The notes under the pieces were generated by a model. It did no database searches. It was not told the origin of the DNA and saw nothing but the letters and a program-made list of their open reading frames with translations. From Dyadobacter jejuensis (GTDB lineage Bacteria; Bacteroidota; Bacteroidia; Cytophagales; Spirosomataceae), in assembly GCF_003149085.1 (NCBI RefSeq), contig NZ_QGDT01000004.1, positions 434,001-498,000 on the forward strand: DNA of 64,000 nt. The letters run 5' to 3'. Below are positions 45,070 to 53,040 of the stretch, piece after piece. Made by a program: the position numbers and the translations under genes. Position 1 is the first letter of the stretch. Each line of letters begins with the position of its first letter.

Positions 45070-45942
45070 ATGAGCCGTTGGGACGGTAAGACTAAAGGTT
45101 TTTTGGCAGGTTATCAGATATTCCTGTTTTTTATTCAGCATACCAAACTTTCCGTAGTATACGCCTTGTTACGGATGGTGACCTATTATTATTATGTTTT
45201 CGCCCGAAAACCTAGAAGGGCCATTGAGGGGTTTTATAGAGAGTTTCTTCAGTATTCTTCGGGCGAAGCCAGGAAGCTGGCCCGCACCAATTTCTATATC
45301 TTTGGCCAGATCATGGTGGATCGAGCCGCCTTTCTATTAAATAAAACCAAGCATTTTAAGCATATTTTCCAAAACGAGGAGTATCTCCGCGATATGTTGG
45401 CGGCAGGCAAGGGGGGGATTTTGCTCAGCGCCCACGTGGGCAACTGGGAAACGGCCGGAAATCTCCTTGAAGGACGTATAACCCCCATGATTCATATTGT
45501 GATGCTAGACGCAGAAGTGGAGAGTATCAAACGCTTTATGAAGCAACGGACCGGAGGGCCTAAGTTTCAGTTGATTCCCATCAAAGACGATCTTTCTCAC
45601 GTCATATCTATCCGTAATGCCCTGTTGAAGAACGAATTTGTAGCCATTCATGCCGACCGTTATCTGGAAGGTGCCAAATGTATCGAGATGGATTTTCTGG
45701 CCAGCAAAGCTCGTTTTCCGTTAGGTCCTTTCCTGATAGCGTCCAAGTTTCAGGCGCCCGTAACCTTCGTTTTTGCCAATAAAAATGGTCCATATCATTA
45801 TCATCTGAGTGCCAGTCCACCGATATACCAGCAGATGAAACCAGAAGAAATTGCTAAATTGTACGTCCAAACCCTGGAGGAAAAGGTACAAGCGTATCCG
45901 GAACAGTGGTTTAATTATTTTGAATACCGAGTAAATGATTGA
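45070..45942 (+). CDS. LpxL/HtrB-like lipid A acyltransferase family protein
   Basis: 290 residues. An N-terminal membrane helix, then the HX4E motif in SAHVGNWETAG near 125 and later VAIHADRYLEG, matching the LpxL/LpxM acyltransferase family. In flexirubin and aryl polyene loci such an enzyme transfers the ACP-bound acyl chain to a membrane acceptor. It lies directly after the ACP gene and overlaps the dehydratase gene by 8 nt, which ties it to the pigment rather than to lipid A. Confidence 0.85.
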   Translation: MSRWDGKTKGFLAGYQIFLFFIQHTKLSVVYALLRMVTYYYYVFARKPRRAIEGFYREFLQYSSGEARKLARTNFYIFGQIMVDRAAFLLNKTKHFKHIFQNEEYLRDMLAAGKGGILLSAHVGNWETAGNLLEGRITPMIHIVMLDAEVESIKRFMKQRTGGPKFQLIPIKDDLSHVISIRNALLKNEFVAIHADRYLEGAKCIEMDFLASKARFPLGPFLIASKFQAPVTFVFANKNGPYHYHLSASPPIYQQMKPEEIAKLYVQTLEEKVQAYPEQWFNYFEYRVND

Positions 45943-46351
45943 TAGTAAGAATATTACGGATCTTATCCCACAACGGGCTCCTTTTGTAATGGTAGACGCC
46001 CTTACTTCGGTAGAAGCCCACCGATTCGAATCCACCTTCCTGATTGAGGCGGACAATATTTTTCTTAGCAAAGACGTGCTAGGAGAGAGTGCCTTGATAG
46101 AGAATGTGGCACAAACCAGCGCAGCTGGCTTTTCCATGGTGGAGTCAGCGGCAGGAGGAGAGCCCAAAATGGGATACATCGGATCGATCACCCGGGTTGA
46201 GGTGCATAGTTTGCCGAAGTTGGGCCAGACGATCCGAACCATCGTAGAGCCTACCCACCGATTAGACAATATAGTGATGGTAAAGGGGAGTAGCTTTGTA
46301 GGGGAGGTGCTCCTGCTAAGTTGTGAAATGAAAATAGTGCTGTCGAAGTAG
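45935..46351 (+). CDS. FabZ-like hotdog protein (dehydratase-related) without the usual catalytic His
   Basis: 138 residues. The FabZ-like start ITDLIPQRAPFVMVDAL corresponds to LPHRxPFLLVD. The central helix GESALIENVAQTSAAGF retains the catalytic Glu, but 14 residues before it, where FabZ has His, the chain has Ile. Either the active site is altered or it is completed by a partner subunit. Role: probably dehydration of beta-hydroxyacyl-ACP in polyene synthesis, comparable to ApeP. It overlaps the LpxL-like gene by 8 nt. Confidence 0.75.
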   Translation: MIDSKNITDLIPQRAPFVMVDALTSVEAHRFESTFLIEADNIFLSKDVLGESALIENVAQTSAAGFSMVESAAGGEPKMGYIGSITRVEVHSLPKLGQTIRTIVEPTHRLDNIVMVKGSSFVGEVLLLSCEMKIVLSK

Positions 46352-46444
46352 CTGCTTAGAAAGGTTTTTTTAAAGCGAAATAATAGGCGTACTTAGAAAA
46401 AATGCCTATTCTTGTTTACCTCTTACGTTTTATAGAACTTTACG

Positions 46445-46858
46445 ATGCTTTCTTCCGAGATAGAAATTGATATACGCTTTAGTGAAACCGACGCCATGGG
46501 TGTTGTATGGCATGGGAATTATTTGAAATTTTTTGAAGATGGCCGAGAGGCTTTTGGAAAAGAATATGGTCTTGAATACCTCACCATATTTGATAAAGGT
46601 TATTTTACTCCTATCGTCAAGTCGGAGATAGAGCATAAGGCTCCGGTATATTACGGCCAAAAAATACGAGTGATCACACAATACCTACCCGCTAAATCGG
46701 CCAAAGTGCTTTTTTCCTATGAGGTGATCAATATTACAACCGGGCAAATATGCGCCATCGGTAGTACCATGCAAGTATTCTTGGACAAAAATACCAGGGA
46801 GTTGGAACTGCTAACCCCCGATTTTTACAGAGATTGGAAATTAAAGCATTTGTCCTAA
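46445..46858 (+). CDS. acyl-CoA/ACP thioesterase (4HBT/YbgC-like hotdog)
   Basis: 137 residues. The 4-hydroxybenzoyl-CoA thioesterase signature FSETDAMGVVWHGNYLKFFEDGREAF contains the catalytic Asp (DAMG) and the HGNY segment. It hydrolyses acyl thioesters; here it may release or edit polyene intermediates from the carrier (inference). It lies 93 nt after the dehydratase-like gene and 18 nt before the next ketosynthase gene. Confidence 0.87.
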   Translation: MLSSEIEIDIRFSETDAMGVVWHGNYLKFFEDGREAFGKEYGLEYLTIFDKGYFTPIVKSEIEHKAPVYYGQKIRVITQYLPAKSAKVLFSYEVINITTGQICAIGSTMQVFLDKNTRELELLTPDFYRDWKLKHLS

Positions 46859-46876
46859 AACCACCTACCGATATCC

Positions 46877-47959
46877 ATGATTTATATAGGCGCTGAAACG
46901 ATGATTAGCCCTTTGGGGTCGACCACAGAGGAAAACTGGTCGGCTTTGAAAGAAAACCGTTCGGGAATTTCCTGGGTGGCAGGTGCCGGCCTGCACCACC
47001 AGGGCTTGTTTTTGGCACGGTTTCATCCCATCGAGAAAGACCGACGCTTTACGAGCCTATTATATGAAGGGATGCAGCAGGTAGCGTTGAAACTGGACCC
47101 CTCCATCATGCTGAGTGCCCGTACTCAAGTAGTGGTAAGTGCTACCAAAGGAGCAGTGGATACCGATATTCGCGATCCCTTTGGAGGCGTTTTTAATAAG
47201 TTTAAAACTCATTTTGGACTGGCTCATCAGCCTATAGTCGTCTCGAATGCCTGCATATCAGGGGTTCAGGCGATCAATTTTGGAGATGAATTGGTCGGTG
47301 CCGGCCAGTTTGACCAGGTGATCGTCATCGGGGTCGATCTGATAACCGACTTTGTCGTTAATGGGTTTCAGTCCTTATATGCCGTTAGTGACAAGCCTTG
47401 TCGGCCTTTCGATGCCGCCCGAAAGGGCATCACCCTGGGGGAGGGCTGTGCCGCCGTAGTGGTGGGTAACGACCGCAGTATTTTTGCCGAAGCACCTTTG
47501 GAGCTGTTAGCAGGGAGCTCGTCTAACGATGCCAACCATATCTCGGGTCCCTCGCGTACCGGAGAAGGGCTGGTGCGGGCCGTACGACGCACCCTAATGC
47601 GCCAAGGTTGCCAGCCCGAGGATATCGACCTAGTGTCGGCCCATGGCACTGCTACCCTCTATAACGACGAAATGGAGGCCATTGCCTTTAACCGATTGGG
47701 GCTTCAGGAGTGCCCTACGCTGAGTCTTAAAGGTTACTTTGGCCATACCCTAGGCTGCGCCGGGGTGTTAGAAACGGCCGCCACCATGCAAATGATGCGC
47801 CACGGACTGATGGTTCGTAGCGAAGGCTTCGAAAACCTGGGTACCTCTAAGCCGTTACCTATCCTCACCGAAAACTGTAAAGGACCCATTAACACTTTTA
47901 TCAAAACGGCCTCTGGATTCGGAGGGGGGAATGCCGCCTTAATCGTTCGGAAATTATGA
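46877..47959 (+). CDS. beta-ketoacyl synthase, short form with intact triad
   Basis: 360 residues, about 45 shorter than FabF. The triad is intact: NACISGVQAINFG near 126, SAHGTATLYNDEMEA near 256, and YFGHTLGCAGVLE near 285. C-terminal ASGFGGGNAALIV matches the family. It may prefer a special chain length or starter. It overlaps the following ketosynthase-like gene by 4 nt. Confidence 0.87.
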   Translation: MIYIGAETMISPLGSTTEENWSALKENRSGISWVAGAGLHHQGLFLARFHPIEKDRRFTSLLYEGMQQVALKLDPSIMLSARTQVVVSATKGAVDTDIRDPFGGVFNKFKTHFGLAHQPIVVSNACISGVQAINFGDELVGAGQFDQVIVIGVDLITDFVVNGFQSLYAVSDKPCRPFDAARKGITLGEGCAAVVVGNDRSIFAEAPLELLAGSSSNDANHISGPSRTGEGLVRAVRRTLMRQGCQPEDIDLVSAHGTATLYNDEMEAIAFNRLGLQECPTLSLKGYFGHTLGCAGVLETAATMQMMRHGLMVRSEGFENLGTSKPLPILTENCKGPINTFIKTASGFGGGNAALIVRKL

Positions 47960-48594
47960 CTGTTATAAAGGGTTATTGCCATATAAATAAAGAAGACTGT
48001 TGGGTGAACGGAAAGCCGGTTCTTGCCAAAACAGACGATCCGGAGTATTCCTGGCTTCGTCAGATCTACAATTTCGTAGGGCTTAGCTATCCCAAATTCC
48101 ATAAAATGGATCAGCTCGCACAGGCCGGAGTGTTGGCCTTGGCACTTTTGAAGCATGAAGGGGACTTGCCCATGGACTATTCCGAGGAAGGGGTCGACTT
48201 GGTGCTGGCCAACCGCCATGCTAGTGCCGGTTCCGATCTGCGTTTTCAGGCCAGCTATGCCGACCATGCCGCCCCTAGTCCAGCATTATTCGTGTATACC
48301 CTTCCCAATATTGTGTTGGGAGAAATAGCCATTCAGCAGAAGTGGTATGGGGATCATATCTTTGTGGTTCTTCCAGCCTTCGATCCCGATTTCTTTATCC
48401 AATATGCCCAGCGCCATATTCAGCAAGGATGCCAGGCCGTAATAGGAGGGTGGCTGGAAGTAACCGATACGGAAACCGATGTGTTTTTGTTCCTTGCCGA
48501 AGCCGAGGAATCGACGGGTAAAGGGGGATCCCTTCCTTTGGCCGCCATAAATGAACTTTACCGGCAGCCTATGCCTTCAATATCGAAATTATAA
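47956..48594 (+). CDS. short ketosynthase-like protein (half-domain), function unknown
   Basis: 212 residues. The central APSPALFVYTLPNIVLGEIAI resembles the strand-turn-helix SPxxFVxTLPN...GEI found in ketosynthase-like partners, but there is no triad and the length is only half a thiolase fold. Commonly annotated as 3-oxoacyl-ACP synthase in flexirubin loci. Start overlaps the upstream ketosynthase stop by 4 nt; the ACP gene starts 10 nt after its stop. A structural or chain-length partner is a reasonable guess. Confidence 0.65.
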   Translation: MTVIKGYCHINKEDCWVNGKPVLAKTDDPEYSWLRQIYNFVGLSYPKFHKMDQLAQAGVLALALLKHEGDLPMDYSEEGVDLVLANRHASAGSDLRFQASYADHAAPSPALFVYTLPNIVLGEIAIQQKWYGDHIFVVLPAFDPDFFIQYAQRHIQQGCQAVIGGWLEVTDTETDVFLFLAEAEESTGKGGSLPLAAINELYRQPMPSISKL

Positions 48595-48604
48595 CGTACC
48601 GATC

Positions 48605-48865
48605 ATGGATCAGATAAAACAAGAATTAAAAAAGCAGATTATTGAGCAACTGAATTTGGAGGATGTAGCCGTCGAAGATATCGCCGATGATACCCTGCTA
48701 TTCGCTTCTGATGGACTGGCATTGGACTCTATCGATGCGCTGGAGCTCATCGTGCTTCTGGAGAAGTTCTATGGAATACAGGTTGTCAATCCCGAAGAAG
48801 GCAAGACGGCCTTTAAGTCAGTAGATACTATGGCCGCCTATATTCAGCAGAAAACCGCCCAGTAA
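48605..48865 (+). CDS. acyl carrier protein (second)
   Basis: 86 residues from ATG 48605 (the frame is open upstream to 48551, inside the preceding gene, but the ACP fold starts MDQIKQELKK). The phosphopantetheine serine lies in GLALDSIDALELIVLLEKF near residue 41. The sequence differs clearly from the ACP at 44800, suggesting division of labour. It is 5 nt before the next ketosynthase gene. Confidence 0.92.
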   Translation: MDQIKQELKKQIIEQLNLEDVAVEDIADDTLLFASDGLALDSIDALELIVLLEKFYGIQVVNPEEGKTAFKSVDTMAAYIQQKTAQ

Positions 48866-48870
48866 CTTTC

Positions 48871-50070
48871 ATGGTACCAGCAGCGAAAATTAGTATTACA
48901 GGATTAGGGATCGTGTCGGCCATAGGCTGCGGAGTGGAAGAAAACCGCCGGGCTTTGGTGGAAGGCCAAAGTGGTATAGGGACGACCTATTCCGAAACCC
49001 TTCCTGAAGGCCTTTTGGTGGGGGCGGTAAAGCAAAGCGATCAGGAGTTGCTACAGCGCCTCCGCTTACCCAATGGCTACTATTCGCGCACCAGTCTCTT
49101 AGGGATGGTGGCCGCCAGAGAAGCCTGGGATGGGCAGTCGTCTCATCCTTCCTTGCGTACAGGCTTTATTGGGGCTACTTCGGTAGGAGGGATGGACCAG
49201 ACGGAGCAGTTTTATAAGCAGTATCTTCAGGGGCGTAAGGTGGACTTCAAAAGCCTCATTACCCATGATAGCGGTTATACGATGGAGGTCATAGCCCAGG
49301 ACTTAGGCCTTACGGGCTATGTTAACACCATTTCCACGGCTTGTTCCTCTAGTGCCAATGCCATTATGCTAGGTGCACGACTCCTGCAGCAGGGCCGTCT
49401 CGACCGGGTGCTGGTAGGAGGGGTCGACCCGCTGTCGATGTTTACGATCCAGGGCTTTAGGTCGTTAATGATCTACGATGAGGCCTGGTGTAAGCCCTTC
49501 GACGACGCGCGTGTAGGCTTGAATTTGGGAGAAGGCGCGGCATTTATGGTACTCGAAAATGAAAAAAGTATTGAAATTACGGGCCGATTACCCATTTGTA
49601 GGCTGACAGGCTGGGCCAATGCTGCCGATGCTTATCATCAAACGGCCTCATCTCCCGATGGGAAGGGTGCCACTCTGGCCATTGGCCAAGCGTTGCAAAA
49701 GGCTGGACTATTCCCAGAGGAGGTGAGCTATATCAATGTACATGGTACTGGTACCAAGAATAACGACCTGTCGGAGTCGATAGCGATGCAAAATATCTTT
49801 GGCGATAAGTTGCCTCCTTTTAGTTCTACCAAGGCTTATACGGGCCATACCCTGGCCGCCGCCGCCGCCATAGAAGGCGTTTATTCGGTATTGGCCCTAA
49901 GGGACGGGATGCTGTTGCCGAACCTCAATTTCAGCACGCCATTGGCCGAGACAGGGCTGTCTCCAATCGTTGAACTGCAAACCGGCCAGGATTTGACATC
50001 GGTGCTTTCCAATTCCTTTGGCTTTGGGGGTAATAATTCTTCCTTGGTATTCTCTAGTAATGGGTATTGA
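48871..50070 (+). CDS. beta-ketoacyl-ACP synthase (FabF-like), third active copy
   Basis: 399 residues. Active-site Cys in STACSSSANAIMLG near 157, His in NVHGTGTKNNDLSES near 292 and His in AYTGHTLAAAAAIEG near 326; C-terminal NSFGFGGNNSSLVF. With 43372 and 46877 it makes three condensing enzymes with complete triads. A 185-nt gap follows before the 50256 gene. Confidence 0.92.
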   Translation: MVPAAKISITGLGIVSAIGCGVEENRRALVEGQSGIGTTYSETLPEGLLVGAVKQSDQELLQRLRLPNGYYSRTSLLGMVAAREAWDGQSSHPSLRTGFIGATSVGGMDQTEQFYKQYLQGRKVDFKSLITHDSGYTMEVIAQDLGLTGYVNTISTACSSSANAIMLGARLLQQGRLDRVLVGGVDPLSMFTIQGFRSLMIYDEAWCKPFDDARVGLNLGEGAAFMVLENEKSIEITGRLPICRLTGWANAADAYHQTASSPDGKGATLAIGQALQKAGLFPEEVSYINVHGTGTKNNDLSESIAMQNIFGDKLPPFSSTKAYTGHTLAAAAAIEGVYSVLALRDGMLLPNLNFSTPLAETGLSPIVELQTGQDLTSVLSNSFGFGGNNSSLVFSSNGY

Positions 50071-50255
50071 GCGGCTTGAGGAGACTATTTATAGTTAAAA
50101 AGAACAAAAAGATAATTTTGGAGGAAGGAGACAATCAAAAACATCACTAATTTTGATAGAGGCGAAGGAGACACCTTTCATGGCTTAAGGAAGGTGAATT
50201 CGGGGATTTTAGTCTATAAAAAGAAAGCCATGAACCAGAATAAATCTAGGATACT

Positions 50256-51206
50256 GTGCATTATATAAAGGCCGCTTCATCAATAACCCACCAGCCCAGT
50301 TTTCAGCAAAAGGGATTTGCGGCCGATCTTTCGCCGCTGTCTGTTGCTGGGGAGGTCATTGCTCCCAATTATAAGGAATATATTGAAGGAGCCCTGCTGC
50401 GGCGCATGGGCAAGATACTTCGTATGTCTGTAGCAGCAGCCAAGGACGTGATCCTACAGGCCGACGCTGGCCAGCCCAACAGCATAGTAGTGGGTACTGG
50501 TTTGGGGTGCCTATTGGAAACGGAGAAATTTTTGACAAATACATTAACCTTGACGGGAATGCTACCTCCAACGGCGTTTATCCAGTCGACGCATAATACG
50601 ATCGCCGGCCAAATATCGCTTATTTTGGAGAACCACGGGTATAACATGACCCATACTCAAAATACCCTGTCATTCGAACATGCCCTTATCGACGCCCGCT
50701 TACTGCTCGACGAAGGGCAGGAATTAGTACTGGTGGGAGCGGCCGACGAAAGCATCCCGTTCTTGGAAGAAGTGTCTCGGAACTTGCTTACTGCAAGCCT
50801 GCCCGTGTTGACATCGGGGGCTAGCTTTTTTATGCTAGATACCAGGGTGGCCGAGGCCACTGTGGCTATTATCGATGTAAAGGTTCACTTTGGAGCAGAA
50901 GACCGAGGAGCTATTGTTTTCGATTTTTTAAAGGAACATGATTTGTCTTATCCAGCTATCGACCTGTTGATGACGCCATTGTCCATGCAGCAGCAGGGTT
51001 TAGACTCCTTTGGCAAGGTTTTTGCAGGTACTCGGCAGCACACCTATCTCGATTATAGTGGTTTGTATCCTTCCGCCTCCGCCTTCGGGTTTCATATGGC
51101 CATAGATATGATGCAGATGGATCGTCGGATAGGGTATACATTGATCATCAACAATTTAAGCGCTAACAGTCTGGGGCTTATACTACTCAAAAATTGTGAA
51201 GCATAA
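50256..51206 (+). CDS. ketosynthase-like (chain-length-factor-type) protein without active-site Cys
   Basis: 316 residues, paralogue of the product of 33208-34263: both share a RRMGK motif near residue 50, then PPTAFIQSTHNTIAGQISLI and GYNMTHTQNTLSFEHALIDAR, where the nucleophile Cys would lie but is absent. The catalytic His motifs are missing too. The likely role is a ketosynthase partner that sets chain length, by analogy to chain-length factors of type II systems (inference). The start shown reads from GTG or ATG near 50256; the polysaccharide deacetylase gene overlaps its end by 11 nt. Confidence 0.75.
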   Translation: MHYIKAASSITHQPSFQQKGFAADLSPLSVAGEVIAPNYKEYIEGALLRRMGKILRMSVAAAKDVILQADAGQPNSIVVGTGLGCLLETEKFLTNTLTLTGMLPPTAFIQSTHNTIAGQISLILENHGYNMTHTQNTLSFEHALIDARLLLDEGQELVLVGAADESIPFLEEVSRNLLTASLPVLTSGASFFMLDTRVAEATVAIIDVKVHFGAEDRGAIVFDFLKEHDLSYPAIDLLMTPLSMQQQGLDSFGKVFAGTRQHTYLDYSGLYPSASAFGFHMAIDMMQMDRRIGYTLIINNLSANSLGLILLKNCEA

Positions 51207-51963
51207 TATATTTACCTTTCTATTTGCAGCCACATTGGTTGTCTTAGGATTTGTCTTTTGGCAGTCGGAATTCCTGTATTATATCCTCGCGGCGGTGATT
51301 GTCGCCTATGTGGCGCTGACCGTCTATGGAGTTTTTAATATTGAGGCCAATTATTTCCTGAGCTCCATTCATAAAGGAAAAGGGAGTTCCGTGACGTTGA
51401 CCTTCGACGATGGTCCCGACCCGGAGCAGACGCCCCGAATACTGGCTGCCCTCAAAGAACAGGAAGTGAAGGCTACCTTTTTCGTTATTGGTAAAAAAGC
51501 CGAGCAGCATCCCGAACTGATTAGGCAGATGGTGGACGAAGGTCATATAGTGGCCAACCATTCTTATAGTCATCATTATCTGATAGGCTTTTTTTCTAGA
51601 AAACGCCTGCGTGCCGATCTGGAACGGTGCAATGCGGTAATAGAGCAGATAACCGGCAAGGTACCGCATTATTTTAGACCCCCCTTCGGGGTCACCAACC
51701 CCCGCTATGCCGATGTGCTCCAGGATATGGGGATGCTCTCGATAGGCTGGTCGCTAAGGAGCCTCGACACTCAGGCCAAAAATAAATATGCGTTGATAGA
51801 ACGGATATTGGTCAAGATCAAAAAGAAGGACATCATTTTGCTACATGACGACAGGGCGGTGACGGCCGATGCCATTGACGATATTGTAGCGCATTGCGAA
51901 CAGAAAAAAATAGCGATAGAAACCCTAGACTGGGTTACCAAAACTTCCCCTTATGTATCTTAA
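51196..51963 (+). CDS. polysaccharide deacetylase family protein (NodB fold), membrane-anchored
   Basis: 255 residues, GTG start at 51196. Two N-terminal hydrophobic segments (about 4-45) anchor a NodB domain: metal/catalytic Asp in TLTFDDGPDPEQTP near 72, HxxxH in VANHSYSHHYL near 118, and RPPFGVTNPRYADVL. It removes N-acetyl or related acyl groups from polymers in the periplasm. Its place in the pigment unit (11-nt overlap before, 11-nt overlap after) suggests work on a pigment-linked or envelope substrate. Confidence 0.88.
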   Translation: MKHNIFTFLFAATLVVLGFVFWQSEFLYYILAAVIVAYVALTVYGVFNIEANYFLSSIHKGKGSSVTLTFDDGPDPEQTPRILAALKEQEVKATFFVIGKKAEQHPELIRQMVDEGHIVANHSYSHHYLIGFFSRKRLRADLERCNAVIEQITGKVPHYFRPPFGVTNPRYADVLQDMGMLSIGWSLRSLDTQAKNKYALIERILVKIKKKDIILLHDDRAVTADAIDDIVAHCEQKKIAIETLDWVTKTSPYVS

Positions 51964-52579
51964 GCAGATCTGGATCTTTGGCTTGTTATTGCTGTGCCTG
52001 CCCAGCTGGGCACAACAATACAAGCCTGCTCAAAACCCTCAGCAATTGGTGGCTTTCCTAAAAGCTTCGGCACAAAAGACCAATACCATCGAGGCTAAGT
52101 TTACCGAGGAAAAACAAATAGCCCTTCTAAAGGGAACGCAGAAGTCTAGCGGTGTATTTTATTTTAAAAAGAAGGATCGTATGCGCTGGGAGCAACGAAG
52201 CCCTACCAGCTACACGATCTTGATCAATGGGGATAGGGTGAAAATTAAAGATGGTACCAAACAGAAATCGATGGAAGGAGGGCGGATGGCACAGCAAATT
52301 CGTTCGCTAATCCTGGGATTGATCAATGGGGATTTTACTGAAGACAAGGGGTTTGACAAGACCTATTTGGAGAATTCTACCAACTATTTGGTAAAGCTTT
52401 TCCCTAAAAATAAACGCCTAAAGTCAGTTTACAAGGAAATTTCTCTGCTCTTTAACAAAAAAACAGGTATTTTAGAGGGATTAACCTTTCTAGAAAGTCG
52501 AGGAGATAGCAGAGAAATGAAATTTTATGACCAACATACGAACAGACCCGTGGAGGAACGGCTTTTTAACGACTTTTAA
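51953..52579 (+). CDS. LolA-like outer-membrane lipoprotein carrier protein
   Basis: 208 residues. Signal peptide (IWIFGLLLLCLPSWAQ) and a LolA-type half-barrel: TIEAKFTEEKQIALLKG, SGVFYFKKKDRMRWEQRSP, YTILINGDRVKI. LolA proteins ferry lipidated molecules across the periplasm. In this locus it probably carries the pigment from the MMPL exporter to the outer membrane (inference). It overlaps the deacetylase gene by 11 nt. Confidence 0.87.
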   Translation: MYLKQIWIFGLLLLCLPSWAQQYKPAQNPQQLVAFLKASAQKTNTIEAKFTEEKQIALLKGTQKSSGVFYFKKKDRMRWEQRSPTSYTILINGDRVKIKDGTKQKSMEGGRMAQQIRSLILGLINGDFTEDKGFDKTYLENSTNYLVKLFPKNKRLKSVYKEISLLFNKKTGILEGLTFLESRGDSREMKFYDQHTNRPVEERLFNDF

Positions 52580-52628
52580 GGGGTGCTGTTAGCGCCTACG
52601 GACCATGTTTCTATAAACACAATACACC

Positions 52629-52991
52629 ATGAATACCCTGTTAAATCACCTATATAGTATCGAAAACCTAGCGGGAACGGATACCTCTCTTACTGCGAGC
52701 ATAAGGCTCAATGCCGATCATGCGGTGTATCTGGGCCACTTTCCTGGTAACCCCATTACGCCCGGGGTGGTGCAGATGGACTTTGTCAAAGAAGCATTGC
52801 AACAACAGCTCGGCAGAAAGCTTCGAATGAAATCGATGAAAACCTGTAAGTTTTTGCAAATTGTAAATCCCACTGAGACACCGGTTTTAAACCTGGAAAT
52901 CAACTTTAACGATGGCGAATTTTTGGAAGTTTCTGCTGCCGGCGTCTATGGTGAAACGGTTTATTTCAAAATGCAATCGTCGTACGTTTAG
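52629..52991 (+). CDS. FabZ/FabA-like 3-hydroxyacyl-ACP dehydratase
   Basis: 120 residues. The hotdog signature GHFPGNPITPGVVQMDFVKEAL keeps the catalytic His (in HFPGNP); 14 residues later the acidic partner is Asp (MDFV) where FabZ has Glu, the pairing used by FabA. It should dehydrate beta-hydroxyacyl-ACP to the trans-enoyl chain. It lies 49 nt after the LolA-like gene and before the glycosyltransferase gene. Confidence 0.85.
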   Translation: MNTLLNHLYSIENLAGTDTSLTASIRLNADHAVYLGHFPGNPITPGVVQMDFVKEALQQQLGRKLRMKSMKTCKFLQIVNPTETPVLNLEINFNDGEFLEVSAAGVYGETVYFKMQSSYV

Positions 52992-53040
52992 GATCCGTGC
53001 TGCAGTCCTATTTTAAATGCCCTAATTATTACTCCTACCC

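Noticed and set aside
45721-46269. 182-codon minus-strand ORF
   Set aside because: Antisense to the LpxL-like and dehydratase-like genes; no start context or family match.
47734-48267. 177-codon minus-strand ORF
   Set aside because: Antisense to two overlapping pigment genes that are better supported.
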